This document shows, in pieces, positions 45,301-53,109 of a stretch of 64,000 nucleotides of DNA. This DNA comes from JANNYA01 sp043754435 (lineage in GTDB: Bacteria; Pseudomonadota; Gammaproteobacteria; Xanthomonadales; SZUA-5). Location: assembly GCA_043754435.1 (NCBI GenBank), contig JAYUUS010000124.1, forward strand, positions 61,366-125,365. The letters are read 5' to 3'. Made by a program: the position numbers and the translations under genes. The notes beneath the pieces were generated by a model. It worked only from the letters and a program-made list of their open reading frames with translations, searched no databases and had not been told where the DNA came from. Within the stretch, counting starts at the first letter, position 1. The number at the start of each line of letters is the position of its first letter.

Positions 45301-45465
45301 CTGCCGATGTTTTGGGGCGGAGGCAGCGGCTCGGAGATCATGCAGCGCATTGCGGCACCGATGCTGGGTGGCATGCTGAGTGCGCCGCTGCTGTCTTTAT
45401 TTGTGATTCCAGTGGCGTATTTATTAATGCGCCGCCCAGAAACCCAGCATAACTCTACGCCCTGA
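42319..45465 (+). CDS. cusA: Cu(I)/Ag(I) efflux RND transporter permease CusA
   Basis: This 1,048-residue HME-RND pump has the TM4 motif 'AIAIGAMLDAAVVMIENAHK' with one Asp and one Glu, which is typical of heavy-metal pumps. The three methionines that bind Cu/Ag in CusA appear conserved: 'DVLYMPSALPGLSA', 'PAPMEMFETTVQFKPRAQWR' and 'IRNRIDMLATGIKSPIGVKV'. This favours monovalent copper or silver over zinc or cobalt. The operon cusCBA is tightly overlapped. No CusF or two-component regulator lies adjacent. Confidence 0.96.
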   Translation: MIARLIHWAIAQRALVLLLSAFLAAAGIWALRSTPIDALPDLSDVQVIIRTSYPGQAPQLVENQISYPIATSMMSVPGAKTVRAFSFYGDSFVYVIFADGTDLYWARSRVLEYLSGVQAKLPAGASASLGPDATGVGWIYEYALVDKSGAHDLAELRTLQDWFLRFELKTLPNVAEVASIGGMVKQYQVLLDPLKMAALGVTQAEIKAAVQAANQEAGGGVLNLGEAELMLRASGYLRSLDDFRAILIRLSGNTPILLGDVARVQLGPEMRRGVAELNGEGEVAGGVVILRSGANARATLAALHAKLAALQAGLPEGVQIVSTYDRSQLIDRAVQNLSYKLIEEFVVVALVCLLFLGHLRSSLVAIITLPLGILAAFLVMRMQGVNANIMSLGGIAIAIGAMLDAAVVMIENAHKHIEAWQHQHPDAVLRGETHWHVIAKAAVEVGPALFFCLLIITLSFIPVFLLQAQEGRLFGPLAYTKTYAMAAAAALSITLVPVLMGYWIRGKIPDSGKNPLNRLLIRLYQPLLNAALAAPKMTLLLALLVMLSALWPAAQLGGEFLPPLDEGDVLYMPSALPGLSAQKASELLQQTDRLIKTVPEVASVFGKAGRAESATDPAPMEMFETTVQFKPRAQWRAGMTSEKLIAELDRLVQVPGLSNIWVPPIRNRIDMLATGIKSPIGVKVAGSDLAALDRVAQQVAKAAKSVAGVSSSFAERLSGGRYVDIDIDRITAARYGLSITAVQAVVSGAMGGENIGEVVDGAARFPISLRYQRDWRSSIEAVHKLPILTASGAQIPLGSVAKIAVHDGPPMLKSENARLSAWVYIDVQGRDLVSVVHDLQKILPQQVKLEPGISLSYSGQFEFIERANARLKILVPATLLIIFILLYLTFNRFDEALLIMATLPFALTGGVWLLYLLDYRLSIATGVGFIALAGVSAEFGVIMLIYLKQAWQHEKHSSPEQNSSAPDLLGAIRYGAVQRVRPKAMTVAVIMAGLLPMFWGGGSGSEIMQRIAAPMLGGMLSAPLLSLFVIPVAYLLMRRPETQHNSTP

Positions 45466-45491
45466 CCCCGGAATAAAGAAATTCGCGATTC

Positions 45492-45519
45492 CGTCATCCC
45501 GGCACACGCCGGGATCCAG
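45492..45519 (+). repeat. Dispersed REP-type repeat, copy 1
   Basis: CGTCATCCCGGCACACGCCG and the next eight bases contain an inverted core ATCCCGGC/GCCGGGAT with loop ACAC or similar. It is the common intergenic repeat type with CGTCATTCC-CGGAATCCAG ends. Its inverted partner is at 45720-45747. Confidence 0.7.
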
Positions 45520-45719
45520 AAAAGACTCTGCAAAGATAGGAAATTCAATGTTCTTGGCACCAATCGGGAGAGCGGAGAACGCACTCTTTCCTTGCACAAC
45601 CGCCGAATTTACCGCTGCACATTCGGTCGCCCTCATGCAATTGCGCTTCACTTTGCTCACTGTGAGCAGCTTGCGGGAGGACTTACGCCTCCTAGAGTGC
45701 GCCCATGCTGGGCGCACAA

Positions 45720-45747
45720 CTGGATTCCGGCTTTCGCGGGAATGACG
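45720..45747 (-). repeat. Dispersed REP-type repeat, copy 2 (inverted)
   Basis: CTGGATTCCGGCTTTCGCGG then GAATGACG is the inverse orientation of the 45492 element with a different loop. The pair flanks about 200 bp of non-coding DNA between converging cusA and prfB. Confidence 0.7.
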
Positions 45748-45791
45748 AGCGGACGCTGGCGTATCATTGTTCTCTCGAACTAGAATTGGAA

Positions 45792-46890
45792 TTAAAGCCC
45801 CTGCTTCAAACTGGCTTCAACAAAATCGTCCAAATCGCCGTCCAAAACAGTTTGGGTATCGCGCCGCTCAACGCTGGTGCGCAAATCTTTGATGCGCGCA
45901 TCGTCTAATACGTAGGAGCGAATTTGATGGCCCCAGCCAATATCACTTTTCGCGTCTTCAATTTTCTGTTTGGCAGCGCTACGCTTTTGAATTTCAATCT
46001 CATACAGCCGCGCCTTCAACATTTTCATCGCGAAATCACGGTTCGCATGCTGGCTGCGCTGGGTCTGGCAGGCAACGACGACACCGCTAGGCACGTGGGT
46101 AATGCGCACAGCGGATTCGGTTTTGTTGACGTGCTGACCGCCGGCACCGCTGGAGCGATAGACGTCGGTTTTTAAATCCGCCGGATTGATGTCGATATCA
46201 ATATTGTCGTCCACTTCCGGTGAAACAGTGACGGAAGCGAACGAAGTATGGCGGCGCTTCGCCGAGTCAAACGGGCTGATGCGCACCAAACGATGCACGC
46301 CCGATTCGGTGCGTGTCCAGCCAAAAGCGTAATCGCCTTCCACCCGAAACGTTGCGCTCTTAATGCCAGCGACATCGCCCGCGCTGACTTCAATCATTTC
46401 GGTTTTGAAGCCTTTTTTGTCGCACCAACGCAAATACATGCGCAGCAAAATTTCGGCCCAGTCTTGCGCTTCGGTGCCGCCCGAGCCGCTTTGAATGTCG
46501 ATAAATGCCGCATTCGGGTCCATCGGGTTGGCAAACATGCGCGCCAGCTCCAAGCGCTCAACGATACGCAAAAAGCCTTCCGCATCTTTTTCGACACTGC
46601 GCGCCGTGCTTTCGTCGTCTTCATCAATCGCCAATTCCAAATAGTCTTTGGCGTCAATTAATCCCTGAGTCAGCGCGGTCAAATGCTTGACTACGCCTTC
46701 AAGCTGGGCGCGCTCACGCCCCAACGCTTGCGCAAGCTCGGGCTTAGCCCACACGCTAGAATCCTCTAATTCGCGCGTGACTTCCTCTAAGCGCTCCGCT
46801 TTGGTATCGAAGTCAAAGATACCCCCTAAGGCCCAACGTGCGCTCAGTTAAGTCTTTGATTAAATTCGATAATGGATTGGTTTCAAACAT
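45792..46890 (-). CDS. prfB: Peptide chain release factor 2 (with programmed +1 frameshift)
   Basis: RF2 terminates translation at UGA and UAA. The gene is split into two frames. Frame one starts with the ATG at 46890 (MFETNPLSNLIKDLTERTLG) and stops at TGA 46815-46813. The rest reads in the +1 frame from 46814 to 45792. Together they give 365 residues, the E. coli length. The slip site is AGG GGG TAT CTT TGA C, with the internal Shine-Dalgarno-like AGGGGG before CTT-TGA. The 'GAGGQHVNKTESAVRITH' motif and the SPF anticodon tripeptide in 'RISPFDSAKRRHTSF' are intact. Annotation as a single ORF from 46754 would lose the N-terminus. Confidence 0.96.
46812..46827 (-). other. prfB programmed +1 frameshift site
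   Basis: On the minus strand the sequence reads AGGGGGTATCTTTGAC. The codons are AGG GGG TAT CTT TGA with C after the stop, the classical RF2 autoregulatory slip sequence. Low RF2 lets the ribosome slip on CTT and continue as GAC. Confidence 0.95.
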
Positions 46891-46976
46891 TGGTACATTC
46901 TCAAAAAGATTGTGGCTAGGATTTGGTTTCAAAACGATGAGGGCACTGCTTTCCGGACAATGATGAATAAGCCGTT

Positions 46977-47018
46977 CGCCCTGAGCCTGTCGAAGGGCCC
47001 TTCGACAGGCTCAGGGCG
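46977..47018. repeat. REP-like perfect palindrome (TGTCGAAGG family)
   Basis: CGCCCTGAGCCTGTCGAAGG then G (46977-46997) is followed directly by its exact reverse complement (46998-47018): 21-bp arms with no spacer. Same family as 17793-17906. It lies 12 bp after the DUF484 stop and could act as its terminator. Confidence 0.85.
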
Positions 47019-47030
47019 AGCGGCATTGCT

Positions 47031-47756
47031 TTAGTGCGTCAAGCGATCCGTTTGCACCGCAAGCGCGGTGCGAATGATTTCCGCCATCATGTCCAAAAAT
47101 ACCGTGCCCATGCCTGGGTGAAAACGATTTGGGTCGGAGCTGCCAATCGCCATTAAGCCGACCGGATCAAGCGGCATTAGCACCGCGCTAGCAACATTGG
47201 GGGCGCGCGCGCCAAACAGGAATTCAAGTTTTTCCGGCTTTAACCGCCCGCACAGCGGCACTCGGTGCTTCATTGCTTCACTGAACTGTGCTAATCCAGG
47301 GTCAGTTTCTGCCACCGGTTTAAGCCACGGCGCGCCCGTACCAAATTCAGCCAACGAATCCGGTGCCTCGATCAGCACCAATTGGATTAAATCGGTATGA
47401 AAATCTTCTTGTAAGGAGGCGGCAATTTGCTGCACCGCTTCGGTCAAAGTACGCGCTTTTAGCAGGCGCAAACCCAACAAATGCACGCGCTGCATAAGCA
47501 GTTCGTTGTCTTGAGCGACTTGAATCAGCTGATGCAAACGCGTGCTCAACTGCTGATTTTTCTCCCGCAAAACATCGAGCTGATAGCTTGCCAAGGACGC
47601 GATGTTTTTCGTTTCCTCTTTGGGCAGCTGCAAGCTGGCGGCCAAATCAGGAAATTGCAGCAAGAAATCGCTGCGGCGGCGCAAAAAGGCGGCCACAGCC
47701 TCGGCGTCGATAGCATCTGGCGGTAGCGGCACGGTTGAGTTAGATGAGTCAGACAT
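47031..47756 (-). CDS. DUF484 family protein
   Basis: This 241-residue cytoplasmic protein has a coiled-coil N-terminal part ('AVAAFLRRRSDFLLQFPDLA', 'LREKNQQLSTRLHQLIQVAQ') and a GAF-like C-terminal domain ('FGARAPNVASAVLMPLDPVG', 'LMAIGSSDPNRFHPGMGTVF'). DUF484 proteins usually sit between dapF and xerC; dapF is upstream here with a 79-bp gap, but xerC is replaced by a REP palindrome and prfB. Function unknown. Confidence 0.92.
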   Translation of the reverse strand: MSDSSNSTVPLPPDAIDAEAVAAFLRRRSDFLLQFPDLAASLQLPKEETKNIASLASYQLDVLREKNQQLSTRLHQLIQVAQDNELLMQRVHLLGLRLLKARTLTEAVQQIAASLQEDFHTDLIQLVLIEAPDSLAEFGTGAPWLKPVAETDPGLAQFSEAMKHRVPLCGRLKPEKLEFLFGARAPNVASAVLMPLDPVGLMAIGSSDPNRFHPGMGTVFLDMMAEIIRTALAVQTDRLTH

Positions 47757-47835
47757 GGGTTTTCAGCGATTAAATGCAAGCGCGGAGCTTATGCGAAAAG
47801 CCGCCTGCTGCGAAAAGGTTTTCGGCCAAAAGCCG

Positions 47836-48684
47836 TCAGTGCGTTAAGCGCCCATCAAACACATGCACCACCGGACCGCTCAGCACCACCTCAGCGTCGT
47901 CACTCGGCCAGCTAACGCCTAATTCGCCACCCGGCAGCGCCAGCGTGATGTTGCGCTGCGCCAGTCCTAAGCGCATCAAATTAATCGCTGCCGCACATGC
48001 GCCGCTGCCGCACGCTAGCGTTTCGCCCGCGCCGCGCTCGTAAACGCGCAATTTTGCAAAAGTATCAGAGATGACTTCGCAAAAACCGACGTTAACGCGT
48101 TCTGGAAAATCGCTGTGGCTTTGCAATGCGAAGCCGATGCGCTCGACTTCAGCGTCACCCACACTGGGCACCAGAATTGTGATGTGCGGATTACCTAAGC
48201 TTAAGGCGGAATATTCGATTTTTTCGCCCGCGATCATCGTTTGGTAACGCAATGCTGCCGCTGATCCCAGCATCGGAATCTTGGCCGGCAAGAATTCCGG
48301 CTTGCCTAAACTCACACCAATCAGCCCGCTCGGGCTTAAGCTGACCTTCACGATCCCCGCAGGTGAAGCCAGATCAAAAGGCGCGCTTAAACCTAATCTC
48401 TGCATTGCCCACCACGCCACCGCGCGCGCGCCATTGCCGCACTGCTGCGCGCGGCTGCCGTCACTGTTGAAAATTAGGTAGCCAAATCCGCTGGCTGCAA
48501 CGCGGTTTTTCGTCACAACCATCATCTGATCAAAGCCCACCGCCGTGCGGCGGTTTGCTAATGACTTGGCTAAATCGGCGTAATCAAGTGCGCTGTTTAA
48601 GCTAAAAGCTTCGATCAAGACAAAATCATTGCCCGCGCCGTGCAGCTTGGCAAACTTAATGGCCGAAAGACTAATGTCAGCCAT
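47836..48684 (-). CDS. dapF: Diaminopimelate epimerase
   Basis: This 282-residue enzyme converts LL- to meso-diaminopimelate for lysine and peptidoglycan synthesis. The two catalytic cysteines are in 'SRAQQCGNGARAVAWW' (about residue 81) and 'GETLACGSGACAAAINLMRL' (about residue 225). The N-terminus 'FAKLHGAGNDFVLIEAF' is canonical. The start overlaps lptM by 8 bp. The order lptM-dapF-DUF484 is conserved in gammaproteobacteria. Confidence 0.96.
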   Translation of the reverse strand: MADISLSAIKFAKLHGAGNDFVLIEAFSLNSALDYADLAKSLANRRTAVGFDQMMVVTKNRVAASGFGYLIFNSDGSRAQQCGNGARAVAWWAMQRLGLSAPFDLASPAGIVKVSLSPSGLIGVSLGKPEFLPAKIPMLGSAAALRYQTMIAGEKIEYSALSLGNPHITILVPSVGDAEVERIGFALQSHSDFPERVNVGFCEVISDTFAKLRVYERGAGETLACGSGACAAAINLMRLGLAQRNITLALPGGELGVSWPSDDAEVVLSGPVVHVFDGRLTH

Positions 48685-48814
48685 GAGCAGCAGCAGATTT
48701 TGGCGCCTCAGCGGGTTTCAGCGGCCCTTTATTGCCGCATCCACTTGAAGCAAGCGCCAAAACTAAGCTCAACAAGACCAAGCTAAACCCGGATATAAAG
48801 CGAAATTGGCGCAT
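48677..48814 (-). CDS. lptM: LPS translocon maturation lipoprotein LptM (YifL-like)
   Basis: This 45-residue lipoprotein is encoded just before dapF and overlaps it by 8 bp. It starts MRQFRFISGFSLVLLSLVLA and has a lipobox before Cys26 ('ALASSGC'). The mature part begins 'CGNKGPLKPAEAPKS', matching the C-G-x-K-G-P-L-x-x-P signature of LptM, which assists disulfide maturation of LptD. The gene is short and easily missed. The position next to dapF is the conserved one. Confidence 0.88.
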   Translation of the reverse strand: MRQFRFISGFSLVLLSLVLALASSGCGNKGPLKPAEAPKSAAAHG

Positions 48815-48920
48815 GAAGATCAACTTATCGGAAAGATGGATTCGCATTATACGAGATCGACGCTACCAGGACTTTCCCGCTATTCTTTAATGCTTACCCT
48901 ATAAACATTGCGAAACTTCT

Positions 48921-49589
48921 ATGAATACTGCCAATCAAGTGCAACTCGATACGGGTGCCGCACCCACCTGGGGCGTTATCTGGCTGCACGGTTTGGGTGC
49001 GGACGGCCATGACTTTGAACCGATCGTGCCGGAACTGTGCGCACGCAATTGGCCTGCGATCCGTTTCGTATTTCCACACGCGCCGGTGCGACCAGTGACC
49101 ATAAATGGCGGTGCCCGCATGCGCGCGTGGTACGACATCAAAAGTCTAGACCGCACCGCACTTGGTGAGGCACCCGGCATTCGAGAATCCATCACGACTA
49201 TCAATCACATCATTGACGCCTTCGCGCATCAAGGCATTACGCCCGAGCGCACCTTCATCATTGGCTTTTCCCAAGGCGGCGCGCTGGCGTTGTCCGCAGC
49301 GCTGCGCCATCCAGCGAAACTAGCGGGCGTGGTAGCGCTATCGTGCTATTTGCCGCTTGCCGAGTCACTTGCCACTGAGGCAGCGCCTGAAAACGCACGA
49401 ATTCCAGTATTTATGGCGCACGGCGTGCAAGACCCGGTGGTGCCGATGGCGCTTGGGCAATTGAGTGCGCAGATTTTGCGCGCGCGTGGGCTCAGCGTGG
49501 ATTGGCATCAGTACCCGATGCCGCATTCGGTGTGCGCCGAGGAAATCGCGGATTTACGGGCTTGGATGGCGGCGCGTTTGCTGGCGTAG
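48921..49589 (+). CDS. Alpha/beta-hydrolase carboxylesterase (phospholipase/carboxylesterase family)
   Basis: This 222-residue cytosolic serine esterase resembles the YpfH/acyl-protein-thioesterase group. 'IWLHGLGADGHDFEPIVPEL' forms the oxyanion region. The nucleophile Ser is in 'FIIGFSQGGALALSAALRHP' (about residue 116), the acid in 'MAHGVQDPVVPM' and the His in 'HQYPMPHSVCAEEI'. Substrates of such enzymes are short acyl esters; the natural one is unknown. The tail overlaps the convergent Nudix gene by 36 bp. Confidence 0.92.
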   Translation: MNTANQVQLDTGAAPTWGVIWLHGLGADGHDFEPIVPELCARNWPAIRFVFPHAPVRPVTINGGARMRAWYDIKSLDRTALGEAPGIRESITTINHIIDAFAHQGITPERTFIIGFSQGGALALSAALRHPAKLAGVVALSCYLPLAESLATEAAPENARIPVFMAHGVQDPVVPMALGQLSAQILRARGLSVDWHQYPMPHSVCAEEIADLRAWMAARLLA

Positions 49590-50141
49590 CCATTTTTCCG
49601 CCATGCGCACCAGCGAAGCATCCGCGTTCGCATCGCGGGCAAGCGTTGCAATATCAACCCAAGCTAGCGCTAGACTTTCCTCACTCACCGAAAAATCCTC
49701 AACACTAGCGCGTACAACAAAGCGCACGTCCCAGTGGATATGCGCAGGCTCATAGTTTGGCGCGCCAACTACACCACGCGCCGGAATATCGTGCGCATCC
49801 AGATCAAAAATTTCTGGGATGATCGTTAAGCCTGTGAGTCCAGATTCCTCCTCCGCCTCCCGCAGGGCCACGCTCACTAAGTCCAGATCACCATCCGCGT
49901 GGCCGCCTAATTGCAGCCAGCGCCCGAGTTTTTGGTGGTGCGTCAACAGCACACAGGCACCGTCTTTGCTAACTAACCAAGCGGACGCGGTGAAATGGCC
50001 CGGTGAGTGCGTGCGGTGGTAGACGTCCGCATGTGAGGCTGCAAAAGCTTCGAACTGCTGACATTGGGCAATTTGCTCAGTACCAGCGGCTAAATAAGCG
50101 CGGAGTAAGGAAGTAAGAGATTGATTTTCGATGATTTGCAT
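49554..50141 (-). CDS. NUDIX hydrolase
   Basis: This 195-residue protein has a Nudix box in 'GGHADGDLDLVSVALREAEE' followed by 'ESGL' (about residues 75-98). The R-E-x-x-E-E-x-G catalytic core is intact, but the first Glu position of the box holds Leu, with Asp residues beside it. This is seen in a group I recall with the G-G-H-x-D-G pattern. The N-terminus is helical. The substrate is probably a nucleoside diphosphate derivative but cannot be specified. Confidence 0.88.
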   Translation of the reverse strand: MQIIENQSLTSLLRAYLAAGTEQIAQCQQFEAFAASHADVYHRTHSPGHFTASAWLVSKDGACVLLTHHQKLGRWLQLGGHADGDLDLVSVALREAEEESGLTGLTIIPEIFDLDAHDIPARGVVGAPNYEPAHIHWDVRFVVRASVEDFSVSEESLALAWVDIATLARDANADASLVRMAEKWLRQQTRRHPSP

Positions 50142-50230
50142 GTGAATCGTGAATTTTGCTTGCCGCTAGAGCTTAGCCTCAGTATGGTACTAGTTTATTT
50201 CTTCCATTCACTCAATTTGGAGTTGTCCCC

Positions 50231-51664
50231 ATGCTTTTTGACCGTGTAAAACCACTAGATCAGATTTTGGAGGCGGCCGAGAAAAAGGGGCTAAAGCGCC
50301 AGTTAGGTGCATTCGATCTTACGATGTTAGGGATCGGTGCAATTATCGGCACCGGAATTTTCGTACTGACTTCAGTTGCGGCGCAAAAAGCGGGCCCAGG
50401 CATGATGTACTCGTTCATCATCGCCGGAATCGTCTGCGCGCTCACTGCGCTGGTCTATGCTGAAATCGCCGCAATGGTGCCCGTCGCTGGCTCTGCCTAC
50501 ACTTACTCCTACGCAGTTCTTGGGGAAATAATTGCATGGTCGGTAGGTTGGGCGCTCATTTTGGAATATGCCGTAGCAGCCAGTGCAGTTGCGGTGGGTT
50601 GGTCAGGGTATGCAAACGGGTTTTTGCATTCGATCGGCATGGGCTTACCGATGGCGCTCACGGCGGGCCCAGCGGATACGATAGTGACGGCAGATGGCAG
50701 CATCGTGAAAGGTACGTTCAATTTAATCGCATTTGCCATTTCGCTGCTAGTCACTGGGCTTTTGGTTATCGGCACCACGAAAAGCGCACGTTTCACGGCA
50801 ATTTTGGTGGTGGTAAAAATTATTGCACTAAGCGTATTCGTAGTATTGGCCTTGCCTGCCGTTAATAGCGCTAATTTTTCACCGATGTTGCCGCAAGGTT
50901 GGGGTACACCGCTTTCTGGCGTTGGCGTGCTGGGTGCGGCGGCGTCAATTTTCTTTGCCTACGTTGGCTTTGACGCCGTGTCAACAGCCGCAGAAGAAAC
51001 CAAGAATCCAAATCGTAATATCCCAATTGGATTGCTCGGTTCGCTTGCAGTTTGTACGGTTTTTTACCTCTTAGTGTCTTATGCCGCGATTGGTGCTGTG
51101 GGCGCACAACCAAATGGCGCGCTTTCGCAGTCTAAAGAACCACTGGCTTTTGTATTGCGCGAAATTGGTTATCCGGGTGTAGGCAAGTGGGTTGGAATTG
51201 CCGCAATTGTCGCGCTACCGTCCGTTATTTTGATGATGATTTTTGGTCAAACGCGTATTTTATTCACGATGGCGCGCGACGGACTCATGCCACAGGCCTT
51301 TACCAAGATTCACCCCACTTTCAGCACCCCGCATATTGTTACGATGGTGACTGGAATAGTTGTTGCGCTTTTTGCGGCCATGTTTCCAGTGGACAAACTA
51401 GCTGACATATCGAATTCAGGGACTTTGTTTGCGTTTTTTGTTGTCGCACTTGGTGTGTTGATGCTTCGCAAATCACAACCTAACCGAGCACGTCCTTTCC
51501 GCACACCGATGGCGTGGCTGGTTTGCCCACTCGCAATGGCGGGCTGTGCATTACTCTTTGTCAGTTTAGGCACCTACACAATCACCCTGTTTTTTGGCTG
51601 GTTCGCTATTGGTATGGCGGTTTACTTCCTTTACGCTCGCTCACGTAGCCTTTTAGCGAAGTAA
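50231..51664 (+). CDS. APC-family amino acid permease
   Basis: This 477-residue inner-membrane transporter has about twelve helices. 'LTMLGIGAIIGTGIFVLTSV' is the unwound TM1 substrate site of cationic-amino-acid-type permeases (CAT/YhdG group). 'FFAYVGFDAVSTAAEETKNP' in the middle is the usual TM6 and loop motif. Substrate is probably an amino acid. A strong terminator follows. Confidence 0.93.
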   Translation: MLFDRVKPLDQILEAAEKKGLKRQLGAFDLTMLGIGAIIGTGIFVLTSVAAQKAGPGMMYSFIIAGIVCALTALVYAEIAAMVPVAGSAYTYSYAVLGEIIAWSVGWALILEYAVAASAVAVGWSGYANGFLHSIGMGLPMALTAGPADTIVTADGSIVKGTFNLIAFAISLLVTGLLVIGTTKSARFTAILVVVKIIALSVFVVLALPAVNSANFSPMLPQGWGTPLSGVGVLGAAASIFFAYVGFDAVSTAAEETKNPNRNIPIGLLGSLAVCTVFYLLVSYAAIGAVGAQPNGALSQSKEPLAFVLREIGYPGVGKWVGIAAIVALPSVILMMIFGQTRILFTMARDGLMPQAFTKIHPTFSTPHIVTMVTGIVVALFAAMFPVDKLADISNSGTLFAFFVVALGVLMLRKSQPNRARPFRTPMAWLVCPLAMAGCALLFVSLGTYTITLFFGWFAIGMAVYFLYARSRSLLAK

Positions 51665-51697
51665 TTATTTTTGAAATCAATGTTAAAAGAAAGAATG

Positions 51698-51724
51698 CCC
51701 CGCTCAATGCGGGGTATCGCTTTT
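51698..51724 (+). terminator. Rho-independent terminator after amino acid permease gene
   Basis: CCCCGC TCAAT GCGGGG (51698-51714), a 6-bp G+C stem with a 5-nt loop, is followed by TATCGCTTTT. It lies 34 bp after the permease stop. Confidence 0.85.
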
Positions 51725-51818
51725 ATGGCTTACAAACGTGAATCAAACGACGTTTTCCATCTTTGCAATTTGTGGCATTAGCGTTAAACTTAACATAGTC
51801 CTTTTTTAAATTTAGGCC

Positions 51819-52757
51819 ATGTTGAATTCGATTCGCTCCCGCCAAAGTGTCGCTTGCGCTACAGCGCTGATGCTGAGTGTGCTTGCGAATGCGCAACATT
51901 CGGCACCCGGTTTGGGCGTATTGCCGCAAAGCATTTCTAGCGCACCGGATGACTCTTGGGTGCCAGTCATGGTGCTTGATAATCGCAACGCGGGCACTAA
52001 GCTACTGGGTCTAGCGCAAGTCAAAGATATTGAAGATGGCTACCCTTACAAAGTCGGGCTTTACCAGTTAACGGGTGAAACCAAAATTGGCAGTACCGGG
52101 TTATCTACCCAAATCAACGTTGGCAAAATGATGTTGACGCCGGTTTGCTCGGCGGGAGTAGCGCCACGCTGTGAACCTGTGGTGGGCGTGTTAGGTGAGC
52201 TGAGCCGCGCCGGTGCAAATGCGCGCTATCAGCTTGGGCCTGTGCAGTTAAAGGCGGAAGTTTATCAAGGTGATCGTGGCTATACGCAGCTACTGAATCC
52301 GTATTTGCCGCTTCCCGCCTCGCCTACACTGATTTTTTTCAACGGCGCGGGCAAACAAACGGGCTTAAATTTGCAGGCTGCGCTGGATTCAAGTTTCGGC
52401 ACTTTTGCAATGGGACTTGCGCTGGCAAAGACCCCCCTTTCATTAACAACCACGCCATTTCCGCTCGCGGCAAAACCCGGACAGTTGAATGAAGGTAGCT
52501 TTAACATCAATTGGATCAGCGGCGCATTTGGCACTCAACTTTCCACGCGTATTTTGGAACTTGCTGGCACCGATCAGCTTTGGGGCGGCCTAGACTTAGG
52601 CCTAACTTGGCGCACACCTTGGCGTGGTACGCTGACTTTTGGCGCAAAAAATCTGGTCGTTAGCGGCAAACCACCCACTTATTTAGATCCCGAACGCGCA
52701 GGCGATGCAGTTGACCAAGAACGCATTCCGTACGTGCGCTACCAGCAAGATCTGTAA
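51819..52757 (+). CDS. Exported protein of unknown function, possible outer-membrane beta-barrel
   Basis: I do not recognise this 312-residue protein. It has a signal peptide ('SVACATALMLSVLANAQHSA'). The rest alternates hydrophobic and polar residues ('ARYQLGPVQLKAEVYQGDRG', 'GLDLGLTWRTPWRGTLTFGA'), as in outer-membrane beta-strands. Two Cys in 'PVCSAGVAPRCEPV' could pair. It ends 'VRYQQDL', not the usual aromatic C-terminus of barrel proteins, so the barrel idea is weak. Single gene, flanked by a terminator and a tRNA. Confidence 0.75.
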   Translation: MLNSIRSRQSVACATALMLSVLANAQHSAPGLGVLPQSISSAPDDSWVPVMVLDNRNAGTKLLGLAQVKDIEDGYPYKVGLYQLTGETKIGSTGLSTQINVGKMMLTPVCSAGVAPRCEPVVGVLGELSRAGANARYQLGPVQLKAEVYQGDRGYTQLLNPYLPLPASPTLIFFNGAGKQTGLNLQAALDSSFGTFAMGLALAKTPLSLTTTPFPLAAKPGQLNEGSFNINWISGAFGTQLSTRILELAGTDQLWGGLDLGLTWRTPWRGTLTFGAKNLVVSGKPPTYLDPERAGDAVDQERIPYVRYQQDL

Positions 52758-52840
52758 TCTCCACATAAGCCCTACAACTTAGTCAGTATAAATGCTTGGC
52801 AGGATGTAGATAAAGCCGATATTCTTGAAGCGTTGCATGT

Positions 52841-52902
<62 letters not shown>

Positions 52903-52913
<11 letters not shown>

Positions 52914-52934
52914 TTTCAGCAATCAAAGTAGCAT
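52903..52934 (+). repeat. attL-like direct repeat (tRNA-Ala 3' end)
   Basis: The 32 bp starting CATCCTCTCCATTTCAG, covering the last 11 bases of the tRNA gene and 21 bases after it, recur at 63489-63520 in the same orientation with 30/32 identity (CA versus AG at positions 18-19). This is the expected footprint of a tyrosine-integrase insertion. Confidence 0.8.
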
Positions 52935-53109
52935 CATTGGTAGGTATGCAAGAAAGGTAAGCGCTTTTTGCCCTTTTGCAGTAGCGCCTACCCACTTTGA
53001 AGAAACTTCACCGCTTCGCAATTCATCCCGCTGCGCGGGATTGCTACGCTAAACCCAAACATCATTTAACGCCGTCAGCGCGGCGCTGGATGGTGAAGCT
53101 CGCATTGAT
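52935..53109. other. Non-coding stretch after tRNA-Ala
   Basis: The junction between the att repeat and the end of the metallopeptidase gene has no credible gene. It includes an ATCCCGC-TGC-GCGGGAT hairpin (near 53024-53041) and a CTTCACCGC/GGTGAAG pair that could serve as a terminator for the minus-strand operon. Confidence 0.45.

Larger units (their letters stand above)
45466..45791. other. Gene-free gap with two dispersed-repeat copies
   Basis: The 326 bp between cusA and prfB, which converge, show no credible gene. Two copies of the proteobacterial CGTCAT-CC-CGGGATCCAG repeat are present in opposite orientation (45492-45519 and 45720-45747). Nothing else is recognisable. Confidence 0.7.
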
